DNA from: Candidatus Thermokryptus sp.
GTDB taxonomy: Bacteria > Bacteroidota > Ignavibacteria > Kryptoniales > Kryptoniaceae
NCBI GenBank assembly: GCA_028276305.1
Contig: JAPYWO010000046.1
Location: forward strand, 1-7,588
Length of the DNA: 7,588 bases
Reading direction: 5' to 3'
The position numbers and the translations under genes are program-made. The number at the start of each line of letters is the position of its first letter. Within the stretch, counting starts at the first letter, position 1. A model generated the notes under the pieces. That model was not told where the DNA came from and searched no databases. It saw nothing but the letters and a program-made list of their open reading frames with translations. This document shows, one piece after another, positions 6,507 to 7,588 of the stretch.

Positions 6507-7588
6507 ATGAGAAGGTTTTTAATTTTAATTCTTCCTGTCCTGTTTTTATCCTGTGCAGTCACAAAAGATGGGGTCAAAAGCGGGCTTGAATTAATCACTG
6601 CCGAAAACATCGCACAAAATATATCTTTTCTTGCATCCGACTCTTTAAAAGGGAGAAATACCCCAAGCCCCGAACTTGATATCGCTGGAAATTTTATAGC
6701 CGAGAGGTTTATGCAATATGGATTAAAACCGGTAAACGGAAGTTATTTCCAAAGGGTTGAGTTCGTAAGAATTGACCTCGCCGAGGATAACGCTTTAATC
6801 TTGTCAAAAAATGGGGAACAGATAGTTTTCAAGCTTGGTGAGGATTTCATCCCGTTTAATTTTGCAGATGGTGAAATTGAGGCAGAAGTCATCTTCGCAG
6901 GTTACGGAATTACAGCGAAGGAATACGGCTATGACGATTACGAGGGAATAGATGCAAAAGGTAAAATAGTTGTTGTGTTAAGGGATGAACCACAGGAAAA
7001 TGACACAACAAGTGTATTTAATGGGAAAAATCCCACAAGGTATTCCTTCCCAAGATACAAAGCTCAAAACGCTTTTGAACACGGTGCGGTTGGAGTTATA
7101 ATCCTCCCGGATCCGCTTAATCATTCAATTTTAAAGCCGAGGGGTTATGTTTGGCCCAAACTTTACAAAAATTTGCCCCGCGCTTCCTTACCAATTCAAC
7201 TGTCATATCAACTCAGCAAAATGCCACCTTCAATTGAAGCTGGGGAAAACTTTATAAAATCACTTTTCGGTGATACACAGGTCTTGAAAGATATACAGAG
7301 ATCAATTGATGAAACGCTGAAACCAAAATCGTTTAAATTTGAAAATGTAAAAATTAAAATGAAGATAAGTTTCGCAAAGGAGAAGGTCTATGCAAATAAT
7401 GTCGTTGGCTTGATTGAAGGCGAAGATGAGAAGTTAAAAGATGAGGTCATCATCGTAGGGGCACACTATGACCATGTCGGTTATATTACGGGGACAATGG
7501 GAAAAGACAGCATTTACAACGGCGCTGATGACAACGCTTCTGGAACAGTTGGAATGATTGAGGTTGCTAAGGCATTCGCTTTGAATAA
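6507..7588 (+). CDS. M28-family metallopeptidase lipoprotein, PA-type insert (3' end cut)
   Basis: The frame is open from the ATG at 6507 to the window edge (360 codons), so the C-terminus is missing. Residues 1-16 form a lipoprotein signal (MRRFLILILPVLFLSC) with Cys16 as the likely lipidated residue, so the protein is expected to be anchored in a cell-envelope membrane. ITAENIAQNISFLASDSLKG (from about residue 31) is the usual N-terminal lead of M28 enzymes. Residues about 125-215 resemble a protease-associated domain (VIFAGYGI, then AKGKIVVVLRD, then HGAVGVIILPDP). The peptidase domain opens with VGAHYDHVG, giving metal ligand His320, and continues to NGADDNASGT, giving the bridging Asp at 341/342. 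The remaining zinc ligands and the catalytic Glu lie beyond the window, so activity cannot be judged. Likely an aminopeptidase; the substrate is unknown. The ribosome site is weak. Confidence 0.9.
   Translation, partial: MRRFLILILPVLFLSCAVTKDGVKSGLELITAENIAQNISFLASDSLKGRNTPSPELDIAGNFIAERFMQYGLKPVNGSYFQRVEFVRIDLAEDNALILSKNGEQIVFKLGEDFIPFNFADGEIEAEVIFAGYGITAKEYGYDDYEGIDAKGKIVVVLRDEPQENDTTSVFNGKNPTRYSFPRYKAQNAFEHGAVGVIILPDPLNHSILKPRGYVWPKLYKNLPRASLPIQLSYQLSKMPPSIEAGENFIKSLFGDTQVLKDIQRSIDETLKPKSFKFENVKIKMKISFAKEKVYANNVVGLIEGEDEKLKDEVIIVGAHYDHVGYITGTMGKDSIYNGADDNASGTVGMIEVAKAFALN

Overview
The window reads as chromosomal DNA from an AT-rich bacterium (roughly 40% GC by eye). The peroxide-defence genes, the AcnA-type aconitase, a lipoprotein M28 peptidase with a PA-type insert, and a signal peptide ending in Ser-Gln would fit the Bacteroidota/Ignavibacteria/Kryptonia-like (FCB) side of the tree. 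That placement is inference only. No mobile elements, tRNAs, rRNAs or CRISPR repeats are visible.

Layout. (1) Positions 1-107, minus strand: the first 35 codons of a secreted protein with its own good promoter. (2) Positions 242-3598, minus strand, transcribed right to left: a five-gene oxidative-stress cluster in the order rubrerythrin, Fe-S oxidoreductase (GlpC/HdrB-like), Dps mini-ferritin, DUF3501 protein, PerR-type Fur-family repressor. A strong terminator follows perR. (3) Positions 3703-6372, minus strand: complete aconitase acnA. (4) Positions 6507-7588, plus strand, divergent from acnA: the N-terminal 360 codons of an M28 metallopeptidase lipoprotein, running off the window.

How the genes work together. 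The cluster has one clear promoter, upstream of rubrerythrin (TTGACA, 17 bp, TATATT), with a Fur/PerR-type 7-1-7 operator just after the expected start of transcription. The last gene encodes a regulator that keeps every metal-sensing residue of PerR. The simplest reading is an autoregulated peroxide-response operon: rubrerythrin removes H2O2, Dps removes Fe(II) together with H2O2, and PerR senses. The Fe-S protein and DUF3501 are then the less understood partners. The rubrerythrin has no rubredoxin domain and no cysteines at all, so it needs an outside electron donor, and the neighbouring Fe-S protein is the obvious candidate. Hairpin terminators follow rubrerythrin and dps inside the cluster, suggesting stepped expression, with much rubrerythrin and Dps and less of the Fe-S protein, DUF3501 and PerR. 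Aconitase, whose [4Fe-4S] cluster is a classic peroxide target, lies directly upstream but has its own leader.
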